A stretch of DNA of 64,000 nt from Girardinichthys multiradiatus (taxonomy: Eukaryota > Chordata > Actinopteri > Cyprinodontiformes > Goodeidae), in assembly GCF_021462225.1 (NCBI RefSeq), contig NC_061816.1, forward strand, positions 7,899,390 through 7,963,389, written 5' to 3'. Position numbers and translations under genes: made by a program. Shown one piece after another: positions 46,135-56,599 of the stretch. Numbering within the stretch: position 1 is the first letter of the stretch; each line of letters starts with the position of its first letter. The notes under the pieces were generated by a model that worked only from the letters and a program-made list of their open reading frames with translations, did not search any database and had not been told where the DNA came from.

Positions 46135-46650
46135 ATTTTGGTAGAGAGCAGAATTAATGGATCCATTTACCACATTAAGTCTTTCAGGTCCTGAGGCTGC
46201 AAAACAGCCCCAGACTATTCTGGATGTGACTTCCTGGATCAGTTGTCAATATGCTCTTGGAATCATTTTGGAAGGTCATCCTCTCCTGGAAGGTTTCTTC
46301 ATTTGTGGATAATGGCTCTCACTGAGGTTATAACCTTTTCCAGACTGAGAGATCTCAACTACTTTGTTTCTCATGCATGATGTCTGACTTTTGAAGATCT
46401 TTTGGTCTACTCTAGTCTTTCAGGCAGGTCTTATTTCAGTGTTTGGTTGATTGAGAGCAGGTGTGGTAGTTATCAAGCCTGGGCATGGCTAGAGAAATTG
46501 AACTCAGCTTTCCAAAGATGTCATACACCCCAGTTACTTGCGTGTTTACTTTGTCTAATATTTACATTTGTTTGATGACCTGGAACATTTACTTGACAAA
46601 CATACAATGAAATCACAATGGCAAGACCTTTTTTCACCACTGTGTGTGAG
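46135..46650 (-). mobile_element. Tc1-type relic, right part
   Basis: Continues the element broken at 45519: ggtcctgaggctgcaaaaca gccccagactattctgg (reverse of the WGCFAA region), tcatcctctcctggaaggtt, tgagagatctcaactacttt gtttctcatgc (transposase start) and the 5' flank gagagcaggtgtggtagtta. Stops and deletions are frequent. Confidence 0.8.
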
Positions 46651-47364
46651 TGGTAGGTATGAATAGGGCTTTGGATTGAGCTATCCATGCTGCAAACTTT
46701 CTTCCTATGGCATCTGAATGACTCAGAGCTGCTGGTGGGCCCTTGCATATGCATCCTGTGCCAACAGCATGCTGGGAAAAAAAAAGATTTTTTGCCTCGC
46801 ACTCTTTTGTGGCCCATTAAATATTAAACACAGAGCTACCCTGTGTTATTTTATTTATTCAGTGCCTCAACAAGGAAGATTGGAAGCCCGGTGTGAGTTC
46901 AAGAAAATATTTTGGAACTTGTTGTTCCTTCACATGGGGATTTAAAATGCCCAAGGGTCAGTAAATCCTCTGCAGATACAGATTGTTTTTTTAGTCTTGA
47001 CTGTAAATAATGCTTTCTATAGTCTTATATAGTGTTGGCTCAAGCTGTGCTTTCATGTTTCTTTGACTCCGCTAGTCCATTATTATTGCCGCTTCTTCAA
47101 TATAATGCGGCAAAACACCCTGACTCTACTTGACTCGGACCTCTTAAGTTACATCAAACAGTTGGAGTTTTTTGAGCAGTCAAAATCCAGACTAGAAGTA
47201 GGACAGGTGAACATTTACTCATAGCATGACTTTAACGCATATTTCCAAATCCAAGCTGTGTAATCTTGAATGCTTTTTGGATTTAAGCAGCTCTGGTGAT
47301 GTGTAGTGTTGTAAGGAGAGACGCTGTGGCCTAAGGAGATCAACACTTACAGTATATTAAGGTG
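46651..47364. other. Non-coding stretch
   Basis: No recognised gene. Confidence 0.45.
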
Positions 47365-47656
47365 TACCGTATTTTCCGCACTATAAGGCGCACTTAAAAA
47401 CCTTTAATTTTCTCAAAAAATGACAGTGCGCCTTGTAATCCGGAGCGCCTTATATATGGATCAATTGGTTCATTCATACTGGTTGTACACGGCACTCTGT
47501 CAAAATGTTTCAGTACAACTGGTAAACTACAAAGCCGCACCGCTTGCAGCATTACGGCTACCGTAGTCAGGGGCGTCGCCGAAGTAATAGCGGCAAACAC
47601 CTGTACTGTGCTTACTCCTAGTTCAACACCACTTGTGTGTGTATAACAACCCCAAA

Positions 47657-48928
47657 ATGGCACCTTTCAAGAGACACGCTTACAATGCTGAGTTCAAACT
47701 CAAGGCTGTCAGCTACGCAGTCGAACATGGTAATAGAGCAGCAGCGAGAGAATTCAACATTAATGAATCAATGGTACGGAAGTGGAGGAAGCAAGAAGAT
47801 GACCTGTGCCAAGTAAACAAGACTAAAAAGAGTTTCCGAGGGAATAATGCGAGATGGCCACAGTTAGAGGACAAACTCGAACAGTGGGTTGTTGAACAGA
47901 GAGCAGCAAGTAGAAGCATCTCTAAAGTCACTGTTCGTATGAAGGCAAAAGCGCTAGCACAGGTCAATGAATTTCAAGGCGGTCCTTCTTGGTGTTTTCG
48001 TTTTATGAAAAGACGTCATCTCTCCATCCGCACACGAACTACCGTCTCGCAGCAACTGCCAAAAGATTACCAAGAAAAGCTGGCCACGTTCCGCACATAC
48101 TGCAAAAACAAGATCACTGAAAAGAAGATCCGGCCAGAGCACATCACCAACATGGACGAGGTTCCACTCACCTTTGATATTCCCGTGAACCGCACTGTGG
48201 AGAAAACGGGGACCAGTACGGTGTCTATACGCACCACAGGTAATGAGAAGTCATCTTTCACTGTAGTTCTCACCTGCCAGGCTAATGGCCAGAAACTTCC
48301 ACCCATGGTTATTTTTAAGAGGAAGACCTTGCCAAAACAGAACTTTCCAGCCGGCGTCGTCATCAAAGCTAACTCAAAGGGATGGATGGATGAGAACATG
48401 ATGAGTGAATGGCTGAGAGAAATTTACGTCAAGAGACCGGGTGGCTTTTTTCACACAGCTCCGTCCCTATTGATTAACGACTCCATGCGCGCCCATATCA
48501 CCGATGGTGTCAAAAAACAAGTGAAGAAAACTAATTCGGAGCTTGCAGTCATTCCGGGTGGATTAACTAAAGAACTCCAGCCGCTAGATATTGGTGTCAA
48601 CAGGCCGTTCAAAGCTAGACTGCGAGCTGCGTGGGAGCAGTGGATGACAGAAGGCGAACACACATTCACCAAGACAGGGAGACAGCGCCGGGCGACTTAC
48701 GCCACTATCTGCCAGTGGATCGTGGATGCCTGGGCTGATATATCAGTCTCAACTGTGGTCCGAGCTTTCAAGAAGGCAGGAATAATCACTGAACCGCCAG
48801 GCAACAGCAGCGACACTGACTCTGATAATGACGAGAGGGAGCCGGGCATGTTAGATGCCGCAATCGCCCAACTGTTCAATTCGGACACTGAAGAAGAAGA
48901 ATTCGAGGGATTCGTGGACGAGGAATAA
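47657..48928 (+). CDS. Pogo-like DDD transposase, intact
   Basis: The 423-residue protein starts at ATG 47657 (MAPFKRHAYNAEFKLKAV). The open frame extends upstream to a TTG at 47633, but the ATG is the natural start. Residues about 10-45 form a psq/brinker-type helix-turn-helix (FKLKAVSYAVEHGNRAAARE ... SMVRKWRKQ). Residues about 60-130 fit a CENP-B/Tc5-type second DNA-binding domain. The DDE_1 core carries D167 (TNMDEVPLTFD), D275 (LLINDSMRAH) and D311 (LQPLDIGVNRPFK), with 35 residues between the last two. The tail is acidic (SDTDSDNDE ... DTEEEEFEGF). Length, domain order and residues fit the pogo/Tigger/JRK branch of Tc1/mariner. It acts in the nucleus as a cut-and-paste recombinase. No stop or frameshift is seen, so it may be active or recently so. 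Confidence 0.95.
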   Translation: MAPFKRHAYNAEFKLKAVSYAVEHGNRAAAREFNINESMVRKWRKQEDDLCQVNKTKKSFRGNNARWPQLEDKLEQWVVEQRAASRSISKVTVRMKAKALAQVNEFQGGPSWCFRFMKRRHLSIRTRTTVSQQLPKDYQEKLATFRTYCKNKITEKKIRPEHITNMDEVPLTFDIPVNRTVEKTGTSTVSIRTTGNEKSSFTVVLTCQANGQKLPPMVIFKRKTLPKQNFPAGVVIKANSKGWMDENMMSEWLREIYVKRPGGFFHTAPSLLINDSMRAHITDGVKKQVKKTNSELAVIPGGLTKELQPLDIGVNRPFKARLRAAWEQWMTEGEHTFTKTGRQRRATYATICQWIVDAWADISVSTVVRAFKKAGIITEPPGNSSDTDSDNDEREPGMLDAAIAQLFNSDTEEEEFEGFVDEE

Positions 48929-48964
48929 ACTGAAAAAGTGAGCTTTACGTATTATATACATACC

Positions 48965-49130
48965 GTAACTGAACAATGTTGAGTTATGCACTAACGTTTG
49001 ATTTAGCGGTATCAGACTGTGTTTCTTTTACGTGTTTACAACTGAACAAGGCTGGGAGATATTGTGAATATGCACATTAACGTTTGAACAACGTTGAGTT
49101 ATTGTGAATGCACTAACTACGTTTTATACG
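48965..49130. repeat. Imperfect repeats in the transposon 3' flank
   Basis: Units like gaacaatgttgagttatgca ctaacgtttg recur about three times with small changes (48970-49000, 49042-49088, 49086-49120). They lie between the transposase stop and the right terminal repeat and could be spaced protein-binding sites. Confidence 0.65.
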
Positions 49131-49194
49131 TATGCTTATAATCCGGTGCGCCTTATAGTGCGGAAAATACGGTACATCATTATTAGGCAGCTTC

Positions 49195-49850
49195 TAGAGA
49201 TTATCCTGACTCTGGAAAGTCAAAACTGTAAAATAATCTTTCAGAGGGATACGGCAACGTTGATATTGGGGGTTTGACCACAGAACCATTAAAAGCGTTT
49301 TGTTGCAAACGATGAACAAGGGTCCAAGGAAACGTTTTGAGAAAAAAATACGGACATTTTCTGCCAACAATTTGAAAAGAATCAAGTGTGCAGTTACCAG
49401 GAACCTGTTCCTTTCCTGTGCTGTCATAACCTACCTGAAGGGTCCAAAAGTACCAGGTGTTCAGTACTCAGAGATGTGGACCATGGTAGGGAAGGCTGAA
49501 ACCCGGCAATTACTGACCAAGAAATATCTGAAGACAGATTTAAAAAAAAAAAACGTTTTATGGACTGATGAGATGAGAGTGACTCTTGGGCTGGTTTTAT
49601 TAAAGATCAACTAGTAGGACCTGTTCTGGGTTTGAAGATGAACTCAAATTAAACTCCCAAACCTGCTCCCAGTTATTCGGAAACATGTTTTTAGGTGGTA
49701 GGGCAGGAATAGTCAGCATCTTTCAAGACGACCGTAGTTTTTATCCAGGACAATGCTCCATGATATGCGTCAAAGTACTCCGCTGCATGGCTAGCCAGTA
49801 AAGACCGTTAAGATCAAAGAATAATGACCTGATTTAGGTCCTTCTTACCC
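49195..49850 (+). mobile_element. DNA transposon relic, probably Tc1/mariner class
   Basis: A broken frame keeps VLWTDEMRVTLG, similar to the WTDE segment with the first catalytic Asp, and 49739-49790 (ccaggacaatgctccatgatatg) resembles the QDNA-P segment with the second. The order fits a Tc1/mariner transposase, but the family differs from the other copies here. Frameshifts and a poly(A)-like run at 49541-49554 break it. Confidence 0.55.
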
Positions 49851-50858
49851 TTGTTGTGAATGCCCAAAATATAAAGGGGGCAGGTTTAGCAGGAACTTAA
49901 AGGTGCAATGTTTTAGAAATCCACATGATGTCACACTAGAGCATCAGCATTTCCATTCAAAACATAATTTTTAAACTTTGATCTGATTCAGCTTAGATTA
50001 ATTTGTGGTACTGATTGTTCTATTACATAAAAATGTCCTTACCTGATTTTTGAGGTTGTTTCTTTATTGTCTAATATTTCTAAGCTTGAGGTAATTATCT
50101 GTATTCCCAGTGGTTGATCTTAATACATTTAATTTATGCAAGCTTATTTCTGTTCAGTCCAGCAAACATGTGCCTTCGTAAATTTTCTGAGTGTACTTTT
50201 ATATGAAGTGCAGATGATGTTTACCCACTTGTAAACTTTGATTATGCTGAAAATAAATGAACAAGTTTCGTAGTTTTCGAGTTCTTGCAACATCGGCCAC
50301 GAGTTGATGCGAATGACCTCCGCTCTCTTGAGTGTTTCAAATAAAAATGCTAAATAATTTGTTACATCGTTGGCACTCTAAAGGCTCGGAGAACATGTCA
50401 GACGCCCACAACAGGAATTAGTATGCAGCAGATGTTGTGAAGCATCAGAGCCACACGACGACTGCAACAAAGCTGCAGAAGTTTGACATAGATGTACCTG
50501 GCAGAAGCAGAAAGAGAAACAAAAGTGGTGGAGTTTCTTGGCTCTGTTCGTAAGTAATTTGAACTGCAGGAGGGAGCACACCTGTTTTTGAGAAGACAAA
50601 GCAGCAAGAAATCTGATTTGCATTTGGGTTTGTCAAAAATAATCATCAGCTTCAGCAGGTGCAACACACCTGGATCTGAAGCCTCTTTTTCTACACTAAT
50701 AGGGATTCTCCGAAACAGATCGTGCTGCTTTGAACAACATACATGGTGAATTTGTCTTTATGAATAATTTGACATTTTTATTTGGATAATGCTCAAGCAC
50801 CTTTATTATCACAACAACCCCTATAAAACTATGGTTAACTTAGAATAGCAGAGATTTT
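49851..50858. other. Non-coding stretch
   Basis: No recognised gene. Overlapping minus ORFs at 50378-50667 have no recognised domain. Confidence 0.45.
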
Positions 50859-50859
50859 A

Positions 50860-51560
50860 AATGTGATTTAGTTCTGGACTTTGACTGGGCCGACACATGA
50901 ATATACATTGATCTAAGTCATTTAATTGTAACTGGCTGCATATTCGGGGTCATTGTCCTGCTTCCCTTCAATCTTTTACAGACTCTGACACGTTTGTCCA
51001 GTATTGTCCTGAATTTAGCCCTATTCATCTTCTCATTACATCTTGACAGCTTCCTTGCTGTTGCAGCAGAAAAGCACTCCCCTCAGCATGATTCAGCCAT
51101 CACCATGTCATCCTAATTTCTGGGTGCCTTTTTAGATTGTTTTACCAACCTGGAGATATCACCATTGACATTGATACGTCTGTCCACATCATATTTTGGC
51201 CCTGCTCAGCCCCGATGGGACCTACTGACGCATCGGGGCTGAGCAGGTAACAGGTACCAAGAAAGCCAGTATTGGGCCAGAAAAGCCTTTGATGCAAACC
51301 GTTACAAAACGTGCTGAGTGGAGTGGAGCCGACATGTTTGTAAGGCTTTCTTACTTCTCTTTGAAAACATACAAATAGCTGTGAAGAGACTCTCCCACCT
51401 GGGCTGTGTGTCTTTGCCAAACCTCCCAAGTTACCACTGGCCCCATTGCTGCTTACCTGATTAAAGCTGTACTTAATCTACGTGTGGGTTTAGGTTGACG
51501 ACCATGTCTTGGTAGGGTTCTGTACCAGTTGTGCTCCATGAGATGTTTATTTTTGTCATA
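50860..51560 (-). mobile_element. Decayed Tc1-type transposon, minus strand
   Basis: In reverse, gttctggactttgactgggc, atattcggggtcattgtcct gc, gcagcagaaaagcactcccc tcagcatgatt, gaagagactctcccacctgg and gacgaccatgtcttggtagg follow a common fish Tc1 element from its 3' part to the N-terminal transposase part. The middle is rearranged and carries the hairpin at 51201-51247. Confidence 0.8.
51201..51247. repeat. Perfect 17-bp-stem hairpin
   Basis: Arms cctgctcagccccgatg (51201-51217) and catcggggctgagcagg (51231-51247) are exact inverted copies around a 13-base loop. It lies inside the Tc1 relic in a place where the family has no such hairpin as far as I know. Confidence 0.95.
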
Positions 51561-52670
51561 TCATGACGCTCAAAGCATTTTCAGCCTTTAAACAATAGCT
51601 CTGCTTCATAAACAACATCACAGACTTGGGCCTCATTTCCAGCATTCCCACAAAAAAATGTGAATTATAAATAAGATATAATGAAACTAACAAGCAGTCC
51701 GCTGCTGCACCGGCTGTATATTCCCCCCAAAAAATAATGTGGAAACACTGCAGATAACCCAGCTTTGTGAGTAAATTCACTCCCCAGTTTAAATGGGTGA
51801 GCTTTATTTAAATGGAAATAAACAGCATAATCGAATGTTATAAGTTGGCAAATGAGCGAGTGATGAAAGTGCAGAACCGCCTTGCTTTTCCACCATCCCG
51901 TTGCTCAACAGAGGTAATAGCCCCACCAAAAACTTTGACCTGAATAACAACACCATGCTTCCATGCCATTGTAACTCGTGCATAATGGATTTTCCCCTTC
52001 ATAACTTTTTAATGGACTTATTTGCATACAGAAATGAGTAAATACACTGTATATACTTGCTATCTGTAAATAGCAGTAAATGAGGAATTTCATAAAATAA
52101 AATCCTGAGGAAGATGAGTGAAGCTGACACCTGTGTCAGTTTTATTTTCCCTCCAGCAAACATGGAGCTCAGCGTGACTGGCTCACAGGATTGACAGATA
52201 ACTTTTTAAACAAATTTTTTTCTTCTCCATCACAGACTCACAAACTTATCGAGACATTTAACTCACATCACCCCATATGCTTGTCAAGCTGTGGCTACAA
52301 GGAAGGTTTAAGTTTGTTGGATCTAGCCTCAACATTTGAGTCTTATTTCATTAAATTTTTACACAGTTTTCTTTTAGGGTAGGAAACAAAAGTTGCTTTC
52401 CGACATTTTTGGCTGTGGGGGTAGCTTTTGTAAGTTATTGAAAAAAGCTCAAGGTCGGATTTTTAGGTTTGTGACCAAAAGTGATTTTCTTTTGTCTGTT
52501 AGGCAACACTTTTAAAATCTCTCAGCTTGTTATTGATTATGAATAATGTTACAAAGGTTCAGGTTTTGTAATGTAGTATTTACTGTAAAAATAAAGAAGA
52601 TACATCAAGGTTTTTGCTATTTTTCCTTGTTTTTATAGCTCCAAAGCCTCAGTTTGTAAGCAATATCGAG
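51561..52670. other. Non-coding stretch
   Basis: No recognised gene. Confidence 0.45.
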
Positions 52671-52675
52671 ACTTT

Positions 52676-53600
52676 AGAGGGGACATATCATGCAAAATCC
52701 ATTTTTTAGCCCTTAAATACATTTTGTTGTGTGCTTGGAGTCTGTAAGGGTACAAAAAAGTTCTGTTTAGGGCATATTTTTCAGTCCGTTCAGTTTTCGC
52801 TACCATCTGTTACGTTTTTTGTTACATCACAGTATTTGGTGCAGAACAGCTAAATAAGGTCATGGACTTCGAGTAAATCAATTTCATGTATTTGTCATTT
52901 TTATTTTTCATTGCGATTGTGTAGTCCAACCTCAAGTATGCCTACGCTGCAAGAGGATAATTTCAGTTCTGTTGTTGGGTGTATTAATCGAAACAATTCA
53001 TTACACCATCCCCAACATCAGAACCTCTTCAAAGTGCCTGGTTAAATTTTATTTTTCATGAAAGTTTTCCCACATCAGTGGGGAAATTCTTCTTCGTCTG
53101 CGTGAAGCACTTTAAGGACGAGTTCTTCATCAACCTCTTCCGGTATCAAGAAGGATTTGCTGAAAGACTTCATCTGATTAAGGGGTCACTTCCTTCTGTC
53201 TATTGAAACGATGGCATCAAATCGGTAAGCTGCAAATAAGGTTAGAATGACAACAAACTTTATTTTAAACATGAATTTATTGTGTTTATAGGACGTCCTG
53301 GCTATTGTTCTGATAGCATCAGCATTGTGTGCTGCTTTTAGCTCCTTAAGGACAGAACCGTACTGCGTGTTTTGAATAGTATAATTACACAAACAGTTTT
53401 GTCTTGTTTCTGCGCCGCTAGATAATTGTATCTCTGTTATCAAACTACAAATATAGCTGAACGGTTGAAAGTGGAACGCTCCTTGACCTACAATACCAAG
53501 GAGTTCAGACCAAAGCATTGCAGTTCTACTTTATACAGACCACAATTTAAGTGTGAAAAGGAAGGATTCAAAACCATAATAAGTCCCTTTTAAATCAACA
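52676..53600 (+). mobile_element. THAP-domain DNA transposon relic (P-like)
   Basis: The left end (gaggggacatatcatgcaaaatcc) and, inverted, the right end (reverse of ccataataagtcccttttaaat near 53573-53596) share an aGGGAC-TAT-ATG core. Inside, the plus frames keep pieces of a THAP zinc-binding domain: SSVVGCINRN...LHHP near 52970-53010, and CVKHFKDEFFINLFRYQEGF with AERLHL near 53098-53176. THAP domains head P-element-like transposases. The frame is broken between the two pieces, and no catalytic core remains. Confidence 0.65.
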
Positions 53601-55900
53601 TATCAGAATGATGAGCCAAAGGATAATGATGTTTATGTTATGGTCTGTGTACTATTTGTTCTCATCTTTTTTGTCATATACATATATATTTTTTTTACAT
53701 TATGTATAGTTTTGCTTCTTTGTCTGTGTTTTAGACTTTAGTGTTTAATGTGTGTAACGCCAAACCTTGTGCAATTTTTCATTTGAGGCTAATGCACTGT
53801 TTTTTGCGTCGATTGTTTTGTAGTATTGTTTTCTTTCCTCATTTACTAAACAAATGTCGCACAATGCAGCTAACATAGTGTACAGAGTTCGTACATTAAA
53901 GCTGACTTAACTGGACAGCTTTATCAAGAAGAATGCACATCAATATCTGCTGTTGGCAACCAGTAGGCTACTTTTAGCATCCACTATTAATATTACTGTA
54001 TCAGTAATATCTATATCATGGTAATATCAATATAACAGTAATTCTAACAGTATTAGTAGTACTGTTAACCTTCCAATGGTTATTTCACAGTAATGCTAAC
54101 AGTATCAGTGTGGTAACACTAACACAGTAATTATCAGCAATGCTAATGTCAGTGTTAATGTGGTAACAATACCGTTAATAAGCATACTTAATGTTAAAAT
54201 ACAGTGATGCTAACAGTTTTATTAGAATGAATGAGTTATCCAACATTTAAAACACACTGAAAGAGTTACTCCGGGTGAAATAATGATTTTAAACTAGTCA
54301 AAACAGTGAGACATGTGAACTCTAATATTAAAGTGACTTACTTATACATTTTGGGACCATTACGTTTGCATGTATTCAGTATAATGCCAATCATATTCTG
54401 AAATGACAGCCTGTTTACTGCAAATAATGAAAAAAAACCTGTCTTTTACTCAGGGGCTGTCACAGAGATCAAAACACATTTTTAGATGTGAATCTCTTGC
54501 CTATATATCAGTTAGCTGTAGTGTCACAGTTACAGCCCATCATTTTAAAAAGAAAGCATGATTGACACTAAATAGGACGAATCCATTTTTAATTAATAAA
54601 ACAGACTCTTTGTAGAGTCTCGGGTTTTTTCTGACATCACTGCTTTGAATTTCACTCACCAGCGATGAAAAATATACATAATTGAGTGCTTAAACTTGGC
54701 CCGAGTTAGGCTCTGTTTGTTTATCTGTGTGTACACGTTTGTCACGGCAAACACAACATAAATTATAGAAACAAACACCATGTGTGTTTAACGTTTGAGT
54801 GGGTAAAAGCATTTTTTTAGTTTTTCCCAGTGAAGTCAGAAAGATTGCTGCCAAACAAAGCCATTACAAACAGCACGCTCGTGACAAACACAAAGAATCT
54901 CTGCAGAATTGCTTGTCTTTTACTTCCACTGAGTAATTCATTTTAGGAATGTAGAAGATAGAGAAAAGATCTCCTCCCTTGGCGTGACAAAGGAGGCCAG
55001 TGGCACAGATATACACCTCATTACAAGAAGCCAGATAGAAGTTTGGAGGGATGAGAAAATATTTGGGTTCTAGTGATTAATAAACTTTTAGAAGCGCATT
55101 TGAAATCAAAGAGCAGTGCTGCCTCGCACCTCAGACTGCCTTCACTAATGTGATGCAATGAGTGGCGGAAATAATGTGTCCTCATAAAAGGAGTTTCACT
55201 CTGTCACGCGCTCCCATGCTCAGTAATCTAATATTACAAAAGGTAATTTGACAGACATAATGAAAACACAAAAACACTAAATCTAAAAAATTAAAAAGGC
55301 AAAAAAAAAATCTCATACTGGCAAATATTAAAAGTAAACAAACATTTTACTCTTTAGTTTTATTTTGTCCCAACCTGCCATTCTGTACCACTAAATAAAC
55401 CATTTTGTGCACGTCATTAACCATTGTTTATTTCTTTTACTACTCGACTTATTTCATTTTTAAAAGTTCTCAAATATCATTGATAGATTGTTTAAATGAT
55501 GATTACTTTTCTGAGAGTTTCACCCAATTTCCATAAAATAGATCTGCTTAACACCCTGCCAGAAGGTTGTTAGATTCTCCATGAGGTGGACTGCATAAGT
55601 AGAAAATGGCTGCAAATTATCAGACATTTATGTTAACAAAAGAAACATAATATGGAGATGATTGAAGTACGCTAAAAAGTTGGATACAAAACTACAAATG
55701 TATGAAATACAAATGCACAAAAAGACCCGCACTTCAAGCAGTTACCATTAAACAAACAAACATTAAAATACAGCACAACCAAAATACAGCAACCTGAGTT
55801 GTGCAGCAGTTGTCATTTACCAGTTCCTACATTTGTAAATTTGGTCATGTTGAACCCAGCTTTTCAGGTATGAAATGCTGTCATCTACAAAATGACGTTT
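53601..55900. other. Non-coding stretch with degenerate repeat
   Basis: No recognised gene. About 53985-54220 consists of loose repeats around cagtaatgctaacagtat. Confidence 0.5.
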
Positions 55901-55907
55901 TTGTCTC

Positions 55908-56594
55908 TGTCATAATGTTGATGGCCAACTTGACCCACATGCAGAAAAATATGAAGAAACAGAGAAACGTTTAGTAAAACTTTTATTAGGAAATCTGGTG
56001 CAGGAAACCGCAGTAGCAGGGAGACTGAAAAAAAGAATGAACGCTGGTAAACAACCCACAACTGAAATTCTTAAATATGTTCTATGGAGAAGCTTACATT
56101 GGGTAGAGTTAAGTCCGCCAGGGAGAGAGGTTGTGATCCTGGTAAGAGGTGGCTATGCAGCACTGCCGTAGCAGATGAGTCCTGAGAGGCTTGGAGGAGG
56201 GTGGACAGGGTTCGCATGAAGCTGTGAGAACAATCCCTAATCTGGTTGCCAGTGGAACAAAAACAAGAATCCAGAGTCCAAAAAGCTATTGAAAAGTTCC
56301 TTCAGATATCTCACATGAGAGAGGCTTGGTCAACCTGAGACAAAAACAAAACATTAGTCAAGGAACAAGAATTAGAATCTTCTCAGACAAGCAATAATCA
56401 AAACCATGAATTGGCCAGGTAAAATACCACGAAGAGGCAAAACACTCAGGCATCGAAGTACTGGCTCGCCTCCTTCTTATAGTCCTCCAGCTGATGACAA
56501 TCATGCAAAACACCTGACGACCAGCTCCTCAGCTCTTAACGCCCCTACTGGTGGAAGAGGGTTAGTAGCAGGCAAAAATTACTAGGATCTGACA
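55908..56594 (-). mobile_element. Solo LTR (687 bp) with 5-bp target duplication
   Basis: The block begins tgtcataatg and ends aggatctgaca, flanked by gtctc on both sides (55903-55907 and 56595-56599). On the minus strand it has AATAAAA (reverse of ttttatt near 55981) and a TATA-like ctataag (reverse of cttatag near 56478). Short segments (ttgacccacatgcagaaaa; aaaacactcaggcatcgaagtactggc) recur, diverged, in the LTR at 59801-60582, so both come from related LTR retrotransposons. Confidence 0.9.
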
Positions 56595-56599
56595 GTCTC

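Larger units (their letters stand above)
47367..49172 (+). mobile_element. Complete pogo/Tigger-like DNA transposon
   Basis: The 1806-bp element is flanked by TA on both sides (47365-47366, 49173-49174). The terminal inverted repeats are perfect over at least 27 bases (CCGTATTTTCCGCACTATAA followed by GGCGCAC). A related subterminal motif with taatccgg and gcgcctta occurs near both ends (47425-47455 and 49136-49157), a candidate transposase binding site. Between them lies one uninterrupted transposase gene. All parts needed for movement are visible. Confidence 0.93.

Noticed and set aside
47394..48888. Minus-strand ORFs opposite the pogo-like transposase
   Set aside because: They are antisense shadows of the intact transposase gene.
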